Shown: positions 23,336 to 36,049, counted from the first letter of the stretch. The stretch is DNA of 64,000 nt from Asterias rubens (GCF_902459465.1 NC_047077.1:930001-994000), one strand, 5' to 3'. A program made the numbers and translations. The notes: generated by a model not told the origin, from the sequence alone.

Positions 23336-24754
23336 AATAAATGTATATGAAAATTATGTATGTTTTTATGTGGGTTTTTATTCAAATATGAAGGGGCACC
23401 ACCCACGCGCAAAGCCAACCCTGCAGAAAGTATCGGAATACTTTTTTGATTGATTAATGATTAATTGATATTTTTGATCTTATCGCAACGTAATATCTGT
23501 AGCTTTACGTAAATCGAGATTAACTCTCCCTTCATGATCATTTTGTATTATATTTATATATTCAAGAAGAAAACATCTTGTGGATGTTTTCTCTATACAT
23601 CTTGGTGTTACAAAAGACATAGAAACTGTGGTTTTAAAACCGTACATTTGATTGTTGTGATAAATCGGTAGGTTATGTTTTGGTAGCACAACTCCTTGTA
23701 TATTTCAAAATGCCTATTTATGTTGTCACATAGGCGTGTCATCTATACGTCACCATTCCGGTTGACTCGAAGCTGATTGGTCAACTGCTTTATATATATT
23801 ACCACAATGAGATACAGTATTTGATAAAACATGTTCAATGAGTGTGACGTGATTTCACTAAACCACGCCGTTTGTACACAAACTGGCTCCACTGATCACG
23901 AAGCCCGCCAATACAGAAGTTGATTTAGCTTGTCTTTTTTTAAATAATTTTATGCAACTGAAATTTTACAATTGGAATTGGATTCTACATTCGTTCTTTA
24001 GATATTAATTTCCTCAGAATTATAAGTATTATTTCATTAAAAACGTCAGTTGTTAATGCTAGTTTTGGTGTCCTTTTGGTTTACAGCTTAATACGCACGG
24101 GTAAGACGCAATGACATTGCAACTGTTTACAGGAACAATCGTACAAAAAGTACTTCCTTGAACCGAAACTAACGAAAGCCAAGAGCAAATAACCTCAACT
24201 GATTTGGAGTGAAAAACGCCGAGTTTAATGATTACTGGGAAACGAGGAAATAACACAGACCTGGAAGCTATCTTCCTGTGTTGTGGAGGTTGTCTAAACC
24301 ATCAAAGGTATGTCAATTTTGTCAACATCTGAAGGCATGGAATATCCGCTACTAAATAAAAGCTATTCAATCATGGTTGACGTAAAGCACGGATATCGAG
24401 ATCCGTACTTTTTTTAAGTGTCCTTGCCATTGTCATCCGGGATATTAAAGTCATTACAAAGCGCTAGCCCAGAAGTTACAAATATCCTGCTGCAAGATTA
24501 CGTGTTCATTAATAGGCTGATCAAAAAAGATAAATGGCTTAAGAATACGTTTACAATAATTTGTATTGACCTTTTCATCATCATCATCATTATCATCATC
24601 GGTTAGCATCATGCATTTCTGCACCGGCTGCCTGAAAAAGCACATAACGTACAATTAAAAGCAGATAACAGAATAACCTTGACTGTGATCACCTTTATAC
24701 GTGCACTAGCAAGACTATCTGTATCGTTACCAACGGATTCTGAACGGACCTGTA

Positions 24755-24872
24755 CACAGCGCTCAATTTCACAAAACTCTGCCTAACTTGAGACTAATCT
24801 TAGGACTTAGGACGAGTCCCAACCCTGCATTGTAGCATGCAGACCTTAAGATTGTGAAATCGACCCCTGGAC
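24755..24872. repeat. Palindromic repeat, GATTTCAC family, copy 2
   Basis: Starts gctcaatttcacaaaactct and ends ttgtgaaatcgacccctgg, an inverted terminal pair. The centre has ttaggacttaggacgagtcc. Non-coding. Confidence 0.6.
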
Positions 24873-25634
24873 TGTTAGTGAGGGTCTTGACATGTGTCCT
24901 CTCCCTTTACTTGGTCAATATTGACTCTAAATCTCCTCCCCAGGGTGCTTGACCCATTTGCGGGTCAGACTGACCCGGGAAGTGTTACAAAATGGGATTC
25001 TTACATGCATCATTTTGACTTGGCTTTCTGACACTACGGGTCACAACTACTGGGTAAGGCCCAACAGTATTGTCTCCATTGTGGAGAATTCAGTGCGCTT
25101 ACAGAGATAGAGGAGTCATGATCCAAAACCCGGTTGTAATCCTATTGGTCATGGTAGACAACGCGGTTGGCTTTTGACCCCATACTAAAACATGTGTCAA
25201 TCACATTAGTGTGTATACTCCTCTTTGGCTTCAGATATTTTTTTTGAGAATTCATGATTTCACTTTAGTACATTCGTATAAAACGGCCTATAATTACACA
25301 CTATTACAACTCCATTGTTTTAGTGAAATCTGACAATCCGATAACGAAACCAGTGACGACAGGAAATCAGGTTTTGTGCGAGTTTATTTAAGTTGTTGCT
25401 TTTTTCCCCAAACTAACGCGAGTTTCACATTCAGAGTGCTTATATTTCCTCGTTTAAAACACCCGTGCAATTGATGGAGACCAATATCTCCATCATTTAT
25501 CATAGAGAGCTATACCACCTTAGTAGAAGGTACTTGGACCAATACCGGTTTTGAAAAATATTGTAAAAATCAACAAAGTTTATTATTGCAGGTTCTTACT
25601 ATACAAGCATTAGTAGCAAAAGGTATTACATATA

Positions 25635-25742
<108 letters not shown>

Positions 25743-26592
25743 TAATAATAATATAAAAAAAACATTTATATAGCGCCAAATCCATTAAAAATGCTCCCAG
25801 GCGCTTTACAACAACAACATTTTTAACCACAAAAACTAAATAATTAAAAGGTCCAAAATTAAGATCCATAAAATATGTTTTTAGTTGCCATGGTACATTT
25901 TTGCTATTTAACATCCCAATTTATTATTACCAAAAGACATCAATATCTGACCCATTAATATACATCGATGTAACTGACTGTGTACAGTTTTTAATTCGTG
26001 GTTCAACCCCACTATACATTAATTGTATAACTTATGATTAGTTGAAAACATGGTTCACCCACGAAACTTTCAATTGTAATAAATCCCAAAGTAGAATCGC
26101 ATTTGCCACTTATCTGTCTGTGTATACATCGCAACAGGAAACCTCACCATCTTAAACTGTTAAATTAATACTTTCTTAAAAAGACCACTAAAAATAAAAC
26201 AACATGATTAAAGTTACAATATAAACACATTACTTTGTTGCCTTCAAAGTTTGCACACTAATTTAAAGAGCCATGAACTCTTACAGTTATTTGGAGAGTT
26301 GCTTCTGTAGCTCTGGCGACCTATACTTTGAGACAGATTACCACTTCGTAAGAAATTAGACTTTCTTTTCAAGAAAGTGAGATGTCCGTGTAGGTCTACA
26401 GAACATCTTAAATCCTTCAAAGTGTATATGTATTCTGTTCTCAAGTCTACACACTTGGTGTGTATTACTTACCTTGTCAATCACAACCATGATTCTTCAG
26501 TAACCACTAAAAACTTGGTATTATTTGGGAATGTTTTCACTTTATATGCAAAATAAATCTTATATCATTGATTTGTAAACAAAATCAGTAAC
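25743..26592. other. Intergenic, no gene recognised
   Basis: AT-rich. The segment just after the CAA tract (tttatatagcgccaaatcca, gctcccaggcgctttacaac) resembles the 3' tail of a retroelement, which would fit the simple repeat as its terminal microsatellite. Confidence 0.4.
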
Positions 26593-26694
26593 CTTTTTAC
26601 AATTATTAATTTTGGTTTTTACCCATACACCGATGTGTGTTAGCACTGTATACTCAGTACTTTCCCGAGTCCTGTGAAAAAATATCACAGGCAT

Positions 26695-26772
26695 GTTACT
26701 CGGGTGGGATTCGAACCCACGACCCCTGCAATTCCAGAGCAGTGTCTTACCAACTATAGACTACCGAGGTTG
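26695..26772 (-). other. tRNA-like fold in SINE unit 1
   Basis: Read on the - strand from acctcggtagtc to cccacccgagta. The D-stem, anticodon stem and T-stem pair well, but the two outermost acceptor pairs fail and the fold is repeated inside a transposed unit. I call it a SINE head, not a functional tRNA gene. Confidence 0.6.
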
Positions 26773-26955
26773 CCCGGCAGCTAGAGGCAGTTCGAATCCT
26801 ATGTTTTGGCAGCGGGTACCGCAACGATATAATAGATGTTAAATTTGCATCGGGGATAAAGAATATTAATTTTGGTTTTTACCCATACACCGATGTGTGT
26901 TAGCACTGTATACTCAGTACTTTCTCGAGTCCTGTGAAAAAAATATCACAGGCAT

Positions 26956-27033
26956 GTTACTCGGGTGGGATTCGAACCCACGACCCCTGCAATTCCAGAG
27001 CAGTGTCTTACCAACTATAGACTACCGAGGTTG
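26956..27033 (-). other. tRNA-like fold in SINE unit 2
   Basis: Second copy of the fold at 26695-26772, with the same stems and the same acceptor mismatches. Confidence 0.6.
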
Positions 27034-27486
27034 CCCGGCAGCTAGAGGCAGTTCGAATCCTATGTTTTGGCAGCGGGTACCGCAACGATATAATAGATGT
27101 TAAATTTGCATCGGGGATAAAGAATATTAATTTTGGTTTTTACCCATACACCGATGTGTGTTAGCACTGTATACTCAGTACTTTCCCGACTTTTTACAAT
27201 TCTTACATATATACATGTTCATTGCTTTTACATTGCTTTCTAAAGAAAAAAGTTTACTCGAGTTTTGAAAGACCGCAGGGAAACTGTGTTTAGGATCGCA
27301 TCAACACTGTGATTGGCCAAACATTGAGGGAGCCTCTCTCTTCATTCACGATCCCCGTTTCACGCAACAAATTGACGAGTATAGATATCATTACCCAGAC
27401 TATATGACTCAAATCATTTACTTGTCTAGACTACATGGACCCTTTTGGGGGTAATTTCTGAACAAGCACTTCTGATAGACTATTAT

Positions 27487-28020
27487 GTATTATATAACAC
27501 CCAAGCAGATCCTTGCCATTTGATTGGAGGATTGTCCGTCACGTGATAGCAAATAAAAGTACCATTGCACGCTGAGTCACTCGCCGTGCTTTTTCGTTCC
27601 ATCCGAAAAGTACCATTGCACGCTGGCACGCTGCCAGCGTGCAATGGTACTTTTCGGATGGAACGAAAAAGCTGAGTAAAAACATCACTGCGTGCGCGTG
27701 TCTTTGGTAACGCAGCAGGTGTGTTACTGCAAGAAGGCATAGTAAAATTACTAGCATTCGGCTTCTACAGTTGAAATTGTTTGTTTTGAAAGTTGTTTCT
27801 TTCAATCAAAATGACAAAGTTCTACTTGGATGTTATATAAAACAAATAATGAATGTTTTTCATTCGTGCAATGGTGCGAATATGTTCATTCGTTGAAAGC
27901 TGGAATGTTCCATTCAACTCGGCTCCGCCTCGTTGAATAGAACATTCCATCTTTCAACTCATGAACATATTCGCACCATTGCACTCATAAACATTCATTA
28001 TGTGTATACTATTATGTGTA
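27487..28020. mobile_element. Foldback element with two hairpins
   Basis: Starts with attatataacaccc and a gtccgtcacgtgat word. The first hairpin, at 27588-27672, is a perfect palindrome with 41-bp arms. The second spans about 27855-28005 and is imperfect, with centre ctcggctccgcctcg. The layout matches the element inside the MITE at 14633-15137. It encodes no protein. Confidence 0.7.
27588..27672. repeat. Perfect palindrome, 41-bp arms, 3-base spacer
   Basis: Arms 27588-27628 and 27632-27672 are exact reverse complements around cgc. The word agtaccattgcacgctg, part of the arm, also occurs just upstream at 27559-27575, so the palindrome probably grew from an inverted duplication of a local segment. 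Confidence 0.9.
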
Positions 28021-28094
28021 CAGGTATAAGAGTAGAACAGGGCCATGATACTGCCATGTTAGTCAATGACTCCAACTGTTTTGTTTTGTTGAAT

Positions 28095-28262
28095 ACTCTA
28101 TAGTTCAGAATTCTCCGGAAGACGATCAGAGCATACTGATCGAAACGTTGGGTTGTTAACCACCAGTTATTTTCAGAACCAACACTACTCCAAAGAGATG
28201 TTCACTTGGTGTTACCGCAAACCTCTATAATTTTACAAATCCAAAGTTTGAAATCCTACTCT
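28095..28262 (+). mobile_element. 3' tail fragment of a non-LTR retrotransposon (probable)
   Basis: Contains gaagacgatcagagcatact, gatcgaaacgttgggttgtt and ttcacttggtgttaccgcaa. The same words appear in part at 4890-4940 and 46690-46770. This string type is commonly found in 3' ends of CR1-like elements. The assignment is from wording only. Confidence 0.45.
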
Positions 28263-28266
28263 ATAG

Positions 28267-28272
28267 TTTATT
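28267..28272 (-). terminator. Candidate poly(A) signal of the LRR gene
   Basis: AATAAA on the - strand, about 140 bases after the stop of the LRR gene. Confidence 0.5.
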
Positions 28273-28412
28273 AACTGGCAGTGGGGAGAACCGTTCGAGG
28301 TAGTCAATGAAGCATTTCAGTTTGACGTGTAGACGATTTGTGGCTCTGATTTTGAACTGTCATTTTTTTCGATCCAAATATTGTTTCGAAAGAAGATCGT
28401 TCTCTCTGGACT

Positions 28413-29939
28413 TTACACAAATCTTGGGGGAACTGGGGGGCGAGTGGTGGGCCTCGTCTGTGGTTGCCTAAATCTTGCTGGCCTGAAAGGCACTGGTATG
28501 TCCTCATCCGACTGAGGATCATTGACGTCATCAAAAGAGAGGTACTCAGGTGCAGGTGTTTGAGGCTCAGAGGTTTCTTCTATGGACAGCCTGAAAGCAT
28601 GTCCATCCAGGGAAGGAGGCGGTGGCTCGACCAACTGGTTGGCGCTGTTGCTTGCTGTGTCTCTAGGCAAGAAGGTAGAATAGCTGTCCGGTTGATAACT
28701 ATCACGTTGATCTATATCCACGCGATGTTCAGATTGCTGCTCCAGGTCGTTATTATTCCGTGATTCTCTTGACGCTGGATGATGGGATGTATGCCGCCGA
28801 ATGAGCAAATAGATACACAGGGAGAGAACCAGAAGTCCAGCAAATGGTATACTGAGTAGAATTAAGGGTGAGGTTGACTCGGAACCCTCTGCGTTACCCA
28901 TGCTGTCCATGCTCTGCCCGCCTGATGGCACAGGGCACGCGGGCAGAGGTTCCTCAATACTGGCCAGCGTCATGTTCAAGTATTCAGCCGGGGTTGCACA
29001 CCGCGCATCGTCCGTGGGGTTCATATTTTCGCGACACCAAATCCGGAGTGTTTCCATCTTACAGGTACAGTCCAGTGGGTTCTCCTTGATGGAGATCTGT
29101 AAATCGCCGTCTTGCAACATGTCGAGAAACGGTTCGTCGACCGTTTTGATCATGTTGTCTGCGATGTCTAAAGTCACTAAGTTGTGCAGTACCGCTATGC
29201 CTGATACCGTTGTAATGTGGTTCGAAGAGAGTTTCAGCTCTTTCAGGGCGCCCAATCCCTCAAAGGCACCTGATTCGATGACCTCAATGCGATTGTACCG
29301 CAGGTCGAGACGTTTGAGCTCGCCCAAGCCTGAAAACACCCCACTGACCAGCCTCACGATACGGTTTTTATTCAGGTAGAGGTAGTCAAGCTCACCCATG
29401 CCACTAAACGAGCCTTCCTCTATGGTTTCAATCAAGTTTTTATCAATGGCCAGAATGTGGAGTTTGTGTAAGTTGTCAAACACTCCCTTAGTAATCTGCG
29501 TCAGGCGGTTGCATCGAAGCAACAACCGGTCGTCGAGACGTTCAAGACCGTCGAACACGCCACGCTGAAGGCTCGACAGATTGTTAGACTGTAGGAGGAG
29601 TTCATTCGGCCGCGTCAGATCACGAAACGCTCCCGTTGGAATGGTCTGGATGATGTTATTGGAGAGAGCTATTGTCTCCAGCGAAGTGAGCCCTGCAAAT
29701 GCGTCTTGCGGGAGCGTTTTAATCTTGTTGTTGCTGACGTCAATCTCGCTGACTTGATTTCGGCAATCAGGGTCAGGCGGAATATCAGGGAATGTCTGAA
29801 GATTTCTGTTGGCACATTGAACATTTACTCCACACGTAGGACTGCATCCTTGCTCTGGGACCGCTCCTGAGGAGTCCAGGTGCGAGACTTGAAGGATAAG
29901 CCACCAGACCAACATTAAATGAATTCTGAAGTGCAGCAT
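28413..29939 (-). CDS. LRR type I transmembrane protein
   Basis: 508 aa in a single coding exon. A signal peptide covers about 1-26. An LRR N-terminal cap has cysteines 32, 36, 42 and 59. About nine leucine-rich repeats of 24 residues run from 63 to 284 (asparagines of the ladder at 70-71, 94-95, 119-120, 143, 167, 191, 215, 240 and 261). An LRR C-terminal cap has C291, C293, C302, C314 and C335. After a Ser/Gly-rich stalk a single helix spans 357-380, then RR and a 128-residue cytoplasmic tail. The tail has tyrosines in SYQPDSYSTF and PEYLSF (a YxxF-type sorting or phosphorylation site), proline runs, and PPVPPR at 501-506, a class II SH3-ligand form. There is no TIR or kinase domain, so it is not a Toll receptor; adhesion or signalling through adaptors is inferred. 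Exact orthology is unknown. Confidence 0.93.
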   Translation of the reverse strand: MLHFRIHLMLVWWLILQVSHLDSSGAVPEQGCSPTCGVNVQCANRNLQTFPDIPPDPDCRNQVSEIDVSNNKIKTLPQDAFAGLTSLETIALSNNIIQTIPTGAFRDLTRPNELLLQSNNLSSLQRGVFDGLERLDDRLLLRCNRLTQITKGVFDNLHKLHILAIDKNLIETIEEGSFSGMGELDYLYLNKNRIVRLVSGVFSGLGELKRLDLRYNRIEVIESGAFEGLGALKELKLSSNHITTVSGIAVLHNLVTLDIADNMIKTVDEPFLDMLQDGDLQISIKENPLDCTCKMETLRIWCRENMNPTDDARCATPAEYLNMTLASIEEPLPACPVPSGGQSMDSMGNAEGSESTSPLILLSIPFAGLLVLSLCIYLLIRRHTSHHPASRESRNNNDLEQQSEHRVDIDQRDSYQPDSYSTFLPRDTASNSANQLVEPPPPSLDGHAFRLSIEETSEPQTPAPEYLSFDDVNDPQSDEDIPVPFRPARFRQPQTRPTTRPPVPPRFV

Positions 29940-32900
29940 ATTTTACTTTGCAAAATCCTGACCATAAAATGACAGAACTTGTGAAATGTTGGCAATTATA
30001 GTTTATGAGAAAAGCCTTCCAATCGGATTGATTCAAAACATTCCATAGACTCGTTAGAAGTCCAATAAGGGCCGATTGTTGAAGGCAGTATGACGGGCAA
30101 ACTGTAAAAAGAAGAACAAACATCATTTGAATTATTACGTGTGCTAGCTTGGAGGAGAAAAAATACCATCGTGAGTAGTTTAGACTTGAGCGAGTCCTCC
30201 TGAGAACTATTTCTGTCTGAAATACTGATACTGTTGAAAGAATAATAGTATTAAAACTTAAAAGACCATCCAACTATTGAACGTAATTCATTTACCATTC
30301 ATATGAAATGCACATTACATTCCCAAAGAATAGCGTTATATTACAGCTAAACATGCTGCTGCTGCAAATGGGTTTTCTTGTCTCGGTGGTTATCCACAGG
30401 AAAGTGTACAATCATTTCGCTTCACTTGTTTATACACTTACTGCTAGTGGTAACGGTTCGCACGCCCACCACTGAACGTCCAAATGTTGCTTTCTGATTT
30501 TGGGTTCAATAAAAACGAGCGAAACTCAATTTTTTTTCGCAGTTTAGATACTGACATTTGAACTCATAACCCATTTACTCTATAGTAGATGTATTTACGT
30601 ACGAGTTTGCAAATAAAAGGGTCGTCGAGTTTCGAATTCCACCTGCTTGAGCCTGTTAGTTTTTCCCTGCAGGACTCGGCAAAGTACTGAGTAAAACTAG
30701 ACAGTGCTTTGCACACAGTAATGTTATAAAAATAATGTTATTTTGGTATTGCTAGAGCTTTACTTTGAAGCACAGAGTTTTCTTTACTGACACTTTAAAC
30801 CGTCAAGGTCTGACAAAAATCAACTGGCTCTTATCAGAGCCACCATGCTTCAAAGAAGAGATCGAGTACAATGTCCATCTCATACGACACAAACACCTAT
30901 TTTTCGGTTTAATTTGCTCCAAGTGTTTCTGGCAGTAAACTAATTGGATTCGTGTTCAACGCCCCCCCCCCCCTTCACCCCAACTGCAGTTCTGTTTAAC
31001 TGTAAGCTGGCTAACAAACTAGACAACTATAATAGGGTGACAAAAATAAAATATTGTTTTACAGTTATGCAACTTCATTAGTGCTTAAAAATAAGAGATG
31101 ATTGGAATTCTAAATTTAACATTAACCGCAAACCACAATGGGGTATTACCTATTATTGTAATAGTAGTCACTTTAATATAGATTTAATAATAACCCGATT
31201 AAAGTGTTTTAGTGATCAACAATTACTTATCAAATATTGAGATGGCAATGGTAGTAAATAACCTAAACAATTCGTATACGAAACACGCCCATTGATCAAT
31301 AGAAGATGTTTGAATTATGAGAAACAATTCATGCATGAATCTACCTTTAAAATAGTGTTACCTCTACGATCCAAGACTGGTCAAGATGACTCATAAAAAT
31401 CACGCAACATTTGAGCTCGTCTGGTCCAAAAAACACCTCACCGCAAGCAAAGATTAACACTGACTGGCCAGCTTGGACCAAAGTGAAAGCAGGAAATCCC
31501 GCAGAAAACTTCCCCTTAGTATGAGGTATGAAATACATATAGTTAAAGCGAACCCATAACTTTTATTGTGGTGATTGTAAGCCCGCCCCGCTGAAGGGAA
31601 TTTCCACTTCGCAGGCAACGTGTACACTGAACATACATGTAGCCTTGTTTTCAAACCTGAGATCGCGGTTATTCATCTGCATCAGCCAATAAAAACTCTA
31701 GAGGGCGCTATTTCAGGCAATGATGTGTTGGCTAATGTCGGGTAGGGAGACAAAAAGCCACGATCACAGACTTGGAACCAAGTCTAAAATGCAACGCAGT
31801 GCCGTAGACTGGTTTTCCCCGGCATGGTAAACGTTTCCATATATACATTTCAAGGATGACGGTGTCTTACAATAACAGAGCATTTGTAAATAACAATATT
31901 GCGGGTGCGTAGTATTCGAGAATCCTGTAATTATGAGTGAGCAACAAAATCCAGCTCGGTCAAGCTGGACAATATTGTTCGTACATTTTTGTATTCATGC
32001 AAAGGCCTAAAATTGAAAAATCGAAAAAAACCGCAACACGTCTATGAAAATACAGTATGAAAAAGCAACAATAACAACAAAATTTTATGCTATGCCAGAA
32101 CGATTGTTAAAATTAAACAGGTGGGTTGGTGGGGGAGGGTACCAATGATCTAGATAATATAGCGGAGGGGTTTACCTTTACTTTGTAGGCATATAGATAT
32201 TAAGTCGACTTTGGAAGATAAATATCTCGTTATTTGGAGATATTGGGCAGCTCAATATTCTGAGAAAACATGGCCTTTCATATACTCCTCCAAATTACTT
32301 CTTGACAGATAATTATGTTTGTTGATAAGACCCGGGTATGCTGATGTCATGGTTCCCGACTAGCAATGTATGATTTTTTTTTGACAGCACCCAGTCATTA
32401 TGCAAAATTCATTTGTGTCTAAAAAATAAATGCCTACAACGTTAGAGGAAGGGGGAAAACACAGTACAAAACAGACTGTAAACAAATGTGTTGTATTACC
32501 ATAGGCCAATAGCATTGGTAAAGCAATTTGGTGCTTATCAATTCACTTACTGTTAATAAAACCCATTATGAAACACGGCATTTTGGATGAAACCTTTGTG
32601 TTTTAGCTCAGATCTTTGTTGCTGAGAGCATTACTTGTTATAGAATCAGTGCTCTAACGCGTAGCAGGGCCTATCAAACCCGATATTACTTGGGGTATAG
32701 AATTTATACACCTCACTGTTTGTAGCTAACAGGTCACTCTGTGCTGGAATAAAATAAGGCAAAGGACAGCTATAAAAATGAATTTGAGAAAAGGCTGTAT
32801 ATAACTTACCGTATAGCACTTAGGAAGAGTCTTGCTCACCTAAAGTATCACACAATACTCCTACTATTGCGTGCTCGGTGAACAGTTCAAGGTACGCACA

Positions 32901-33788
32901 CTTTTAGCGAGCTTTGTTGTCAAGCTCAAGGGCTGAAGTCAAACCAGGGCTACACTGCACATGAACTACAAGAGTTTATATAAACAGGGGAACTGCAAAA
33001 CATACGTGTCGTGACATTGCCAAGGTTGTGATTTTGTAAACACACTAAAAATAACTTTTGAGGGTCACTATTGTGTGATTGAGTTTCGCATCAGAGAAGT
33101 TCTGTGCAATGAACAAGTGAGCTAGCATGCATCAAACTCGTTGAATGTTTATATGGTTTCCTTGTCATCCAAGTTCAGGATAGCCTTATAAATATTTTAA
33201 ATATTTTAGTTGGTGGATTGAAATAGAAAGACAACTAATATAAAACCCATACACGATCATGGTCACCATATATCGATACTGAATGTGTACTGTAGCGGAA
33301 GCGGAACTTGAAGCAAAACGAATGCATTATAATAAAGTGCCTGTTTTATCACATAGAAACTTTCACCGTCAACTGAGATCGATTTTTTACTTTCCTTTCA
33401 TTGCCTTTTTTCAGAGGTTTTTTAAATACATTTTAGTCATAAACTCCCATGTGAAATGTGAGCAATTTATTTCATGTTCATATGCGCACCGCAGTCTCCG
33501 TTTGATTATAGACCGGTCATTTTCGGCAAATAAACGATCACCAACCTCGCATTATTCGGGAGAATCCGACAGATCATTAAAACACTAAGTCGATTCCACT
33601 TTTAATAATGTTTCATCAAGCGATGGGGAAAATATATCAATTCAGTTTAAAGGGATAACTTAAAACGGTTTTTGAACCGTTCGATATACAGCAAAAAGTA
33701 ACCTTACGAAAAATCCATTTCAAAATGAATTTTGAGATATCGCTAAAAGTTGTCCACACGCAGCAAAAAATAATCCGTACAATTAGAA

Positions 33789-34062
33789 TACACAATCTGA
33801 GAAATGTTACTGACAGAAACGTTTCTCAGATTCAAATTATTGGGAATGACAACTTGTACTTTTCCCATAGCCACATTACTTCCAAATGCAACGATTCTCA
33901 ACATGCATTATACCATCGAAAGCTGCAACTATAATGGATAATATTATGTATTGTTTGGAGAATCTTTTTACTTGGAAATACTGCGATAATGGAATAAGAT
34001 ATCGCTTTTAATCTGAAAAAAGAAAAGAAATTAATTACCAAACGTTTCTCAGATTGTGTACT
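33789..34062. repeat. Inverted repeat with a CACAATCTGAGAAA word
   Basis: acacaatctgagaaatgtt near 33789 and aaacgtttctcagattgtgt near 34041 are inverted copies; another tttctcagatt lies at about 33821. Possibly a worn MITE. Confidence 0.4.
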
Positions 34063-35459
34063 TAAAAAAGTGTCACTTCTTAGAATGTTTTACAGTCTCA
34101 ACAGCTCTCAAGAGTTCAAGTAGGCCTGTGTGTATGGTCATTAGTTTTTACAGAATTACAAAAGTCATTATACCCTCCTTTTTACGCAACCAGAACTTGC
34201 AATAATTTTAAAGTCTCCCGACGCCGTTGACCTTATTGACCAATACAATTTGTATCATCATTTTGCCAACGTTTGAGAATTAAGGAAACACAAAATACAT
34301 GAATGGAGGAAGTATTGACATAACTATTCCTTTTAACGCAATGGTAACAGAAAGGGAATCAACTGTTTGCCCCATCGATTATTGTTTTGCAATTTTTTTA
34401 TTTAGCAAGTTTCATTGCCAGCTTCATTGTCATCAGTGTAGCCTCAATATAGTGGGCCAGCTACGGGAAATATAATTGTGCCTATTGGTGGTTCAAGCAG
34501 GGAAATAATGTGTGCACAGTCAGAGTATGTCGTGCATATTGGGCTATAAATCCTATCGCAGGTTATATTTTTGGACAAATAATAATTGGGTAGAATAACA
34601 AGCAATCACTCAAAATTTCAAAATGGCTGCCATTGTTTATTCAACGGAAATAAAACAATGAGTCAAAGTAAAGGCAGTGCATGAATTGATTGCCCCTGCC
34701 TTGGCTCTTACTGGTCTCTGTTATAGCTACATTGCTGTTCAAGTAAAACAGCCCCACCCTAGCCGAACCTCGGCTGACCTGCTGTGTTCATTTGAATAGA
34801 CTGTGCAAATCTTTCGTATTACTCAAACTTTTTGGGACCTTTAACGCATGAATGAAACAAGCTTGCGCACTTTAACGGGTCCTACTAATGAATACACGCG
34901 AGACTTGCACAATCCATACAGATTCACATTTCACAACCTTGTGAGTTACTATTGACTTTACTGTGAAATTACACAACACCATCCCATACACTTTTAGTGT
35001 GGTGTAATTTGTGCACATTATTAGTTTGTTATTAACAAGCAAAATCCTGTGAGAAAACTAATTCCAAACTAGTTACATTACAAAGTCTCATACAATATAT
35101 ACAAATTGTAAGACTTATTAGGCAACAGAAAACCACAAGCAATATTGTCAAAACTCCACACACAGTATTATGTTTACAATTATACAAAGATTGCATATAA
35201 TTATAGCATCTGATGAAGCAGTTGCTGCTGTACGGAAGTTCATGCAGTTTATTTTATTTTATTTCAACTGTATGTTGAAACCTTTCTGTTTAGTACAACC
35301 AGTAGTGTTTGTTTCACTATCGAGTACTATAATGCATGTAACTTTTATAGTCCACTGAATCAAGGCAACTTCAGGGCCAAAGATGACAGTAATTTTGTTA
35401 TCAATTGATAAACCTCAAGGGAAACTGACTGGGTAAACTTTAAAATAATTTAGGTTTGA

Positions 35460-35525
35460 AGACCGAGCTGGACTTGAACCTGTGACATTAAAACGTGGGT
35501 CGCAGGTTCAAGCCTGCTTCTAGTC
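35460..35525. repeat. Short inverted repeat with B-box-like arms
   Basis: ggacttgaacctgtgac (about 35470) is mirrored by gtcgcaggttcaagcctgc (about 35498). The arms resemble SINE B-box sequence. Confidence 0.4.
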
Positions 35526-36049
35526 ATTTTTTGTTGTTGTTAAACCCCAAATTGTTAGTTGTACATGATTTGATGCAGTGATATACATTTTAAGGATGTT
35601 AGGTCAACTTTTTGGTCGATTTGATCTTAAAATTTAGAATTGAATTCAAATACATATTTTCAATGATTTGAGAAACTTGCTACAAGCTTTCATGTATTGC
35701 ACGAAAAAATCAGCCAATGATAAGTAGTATTTAGTAACAATTAAAATGAATTATTGTTGGAATCCTGACGCATCTTAAGCCCATCAGCCATGTAAACACA
35801 ATTTTGCGGTATATCTGAAACTTATATCGTTTTGAAACAGCATCAGCTGCCGACTTTGTTCAGAGAGAATAAACGTAACGTCTTTGACTTTTTAAGTGTC
35901 AGTCAAAGCATTACAAAGTTCGCACTGATTGGTGCTGATAAAACCAAACAGATACAGCTGTGGTCAAAGCATTTTGTCATCTATTAGGAAAGAGCATCTT
36001 AGGCTGCATGAAACAGTCTCACGGCTACAGTTATGACTGCTAATGTGTT

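Larger units (their letters stand above)
22703..25600. other. Intergenic after GPCR copy 2
   Basis: No gene recognised. Contains a partial SINE (23100-23335), a short (ATC)n run near 24577-24600 and a palindromic repeat (24755-24872). Confidence 0.5.
26593..27201. mobile_element. Tandem tRNA-like SINE array with 12-bp target duplications
   Basis: Two full units (26605-26864 and 26865-27125; 260 and 261 bp) plus a 64-bp start of a third (27126-27189) are nearly identical. The array is flanked by a perfect 12-bp direct repeat, ctttttacaatt, at 26593-26604 and 27190-27201. The - strand of each unit contains a tRNA-like fold: D-stem gtct/agac, anticodon stem ctgc/gcag, and T-arm gtggg-ttcgaat-cccac with a B-box. 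The acceptor stem has only about five pairs. A second tcgaatcc word lies in the opposite orientation. The truncated third unit ends at the hairpin-proximal ttcccga. Confidence 0.85.

Noticed and set aside
26695-27033. Two true tRNA genes
   Set aside because: The cloverleaf is good, but acceptor pairs fail and the fold is inside a transposed unit with target duplications.
26897-27103. 68-aa frame on the + strand
   Set aside because: Lies wholly in the tandem SINE; the GWDSNPRP-like string is the B-box read as protein.
26605-27189. Hammerhead ribozyme in the tandem unit (retrozyme)
   Set aside because: I looked for CTGATGA...GAAA cores on both strands and did not see one; a covariance search would be needed to exclude a divergent form.
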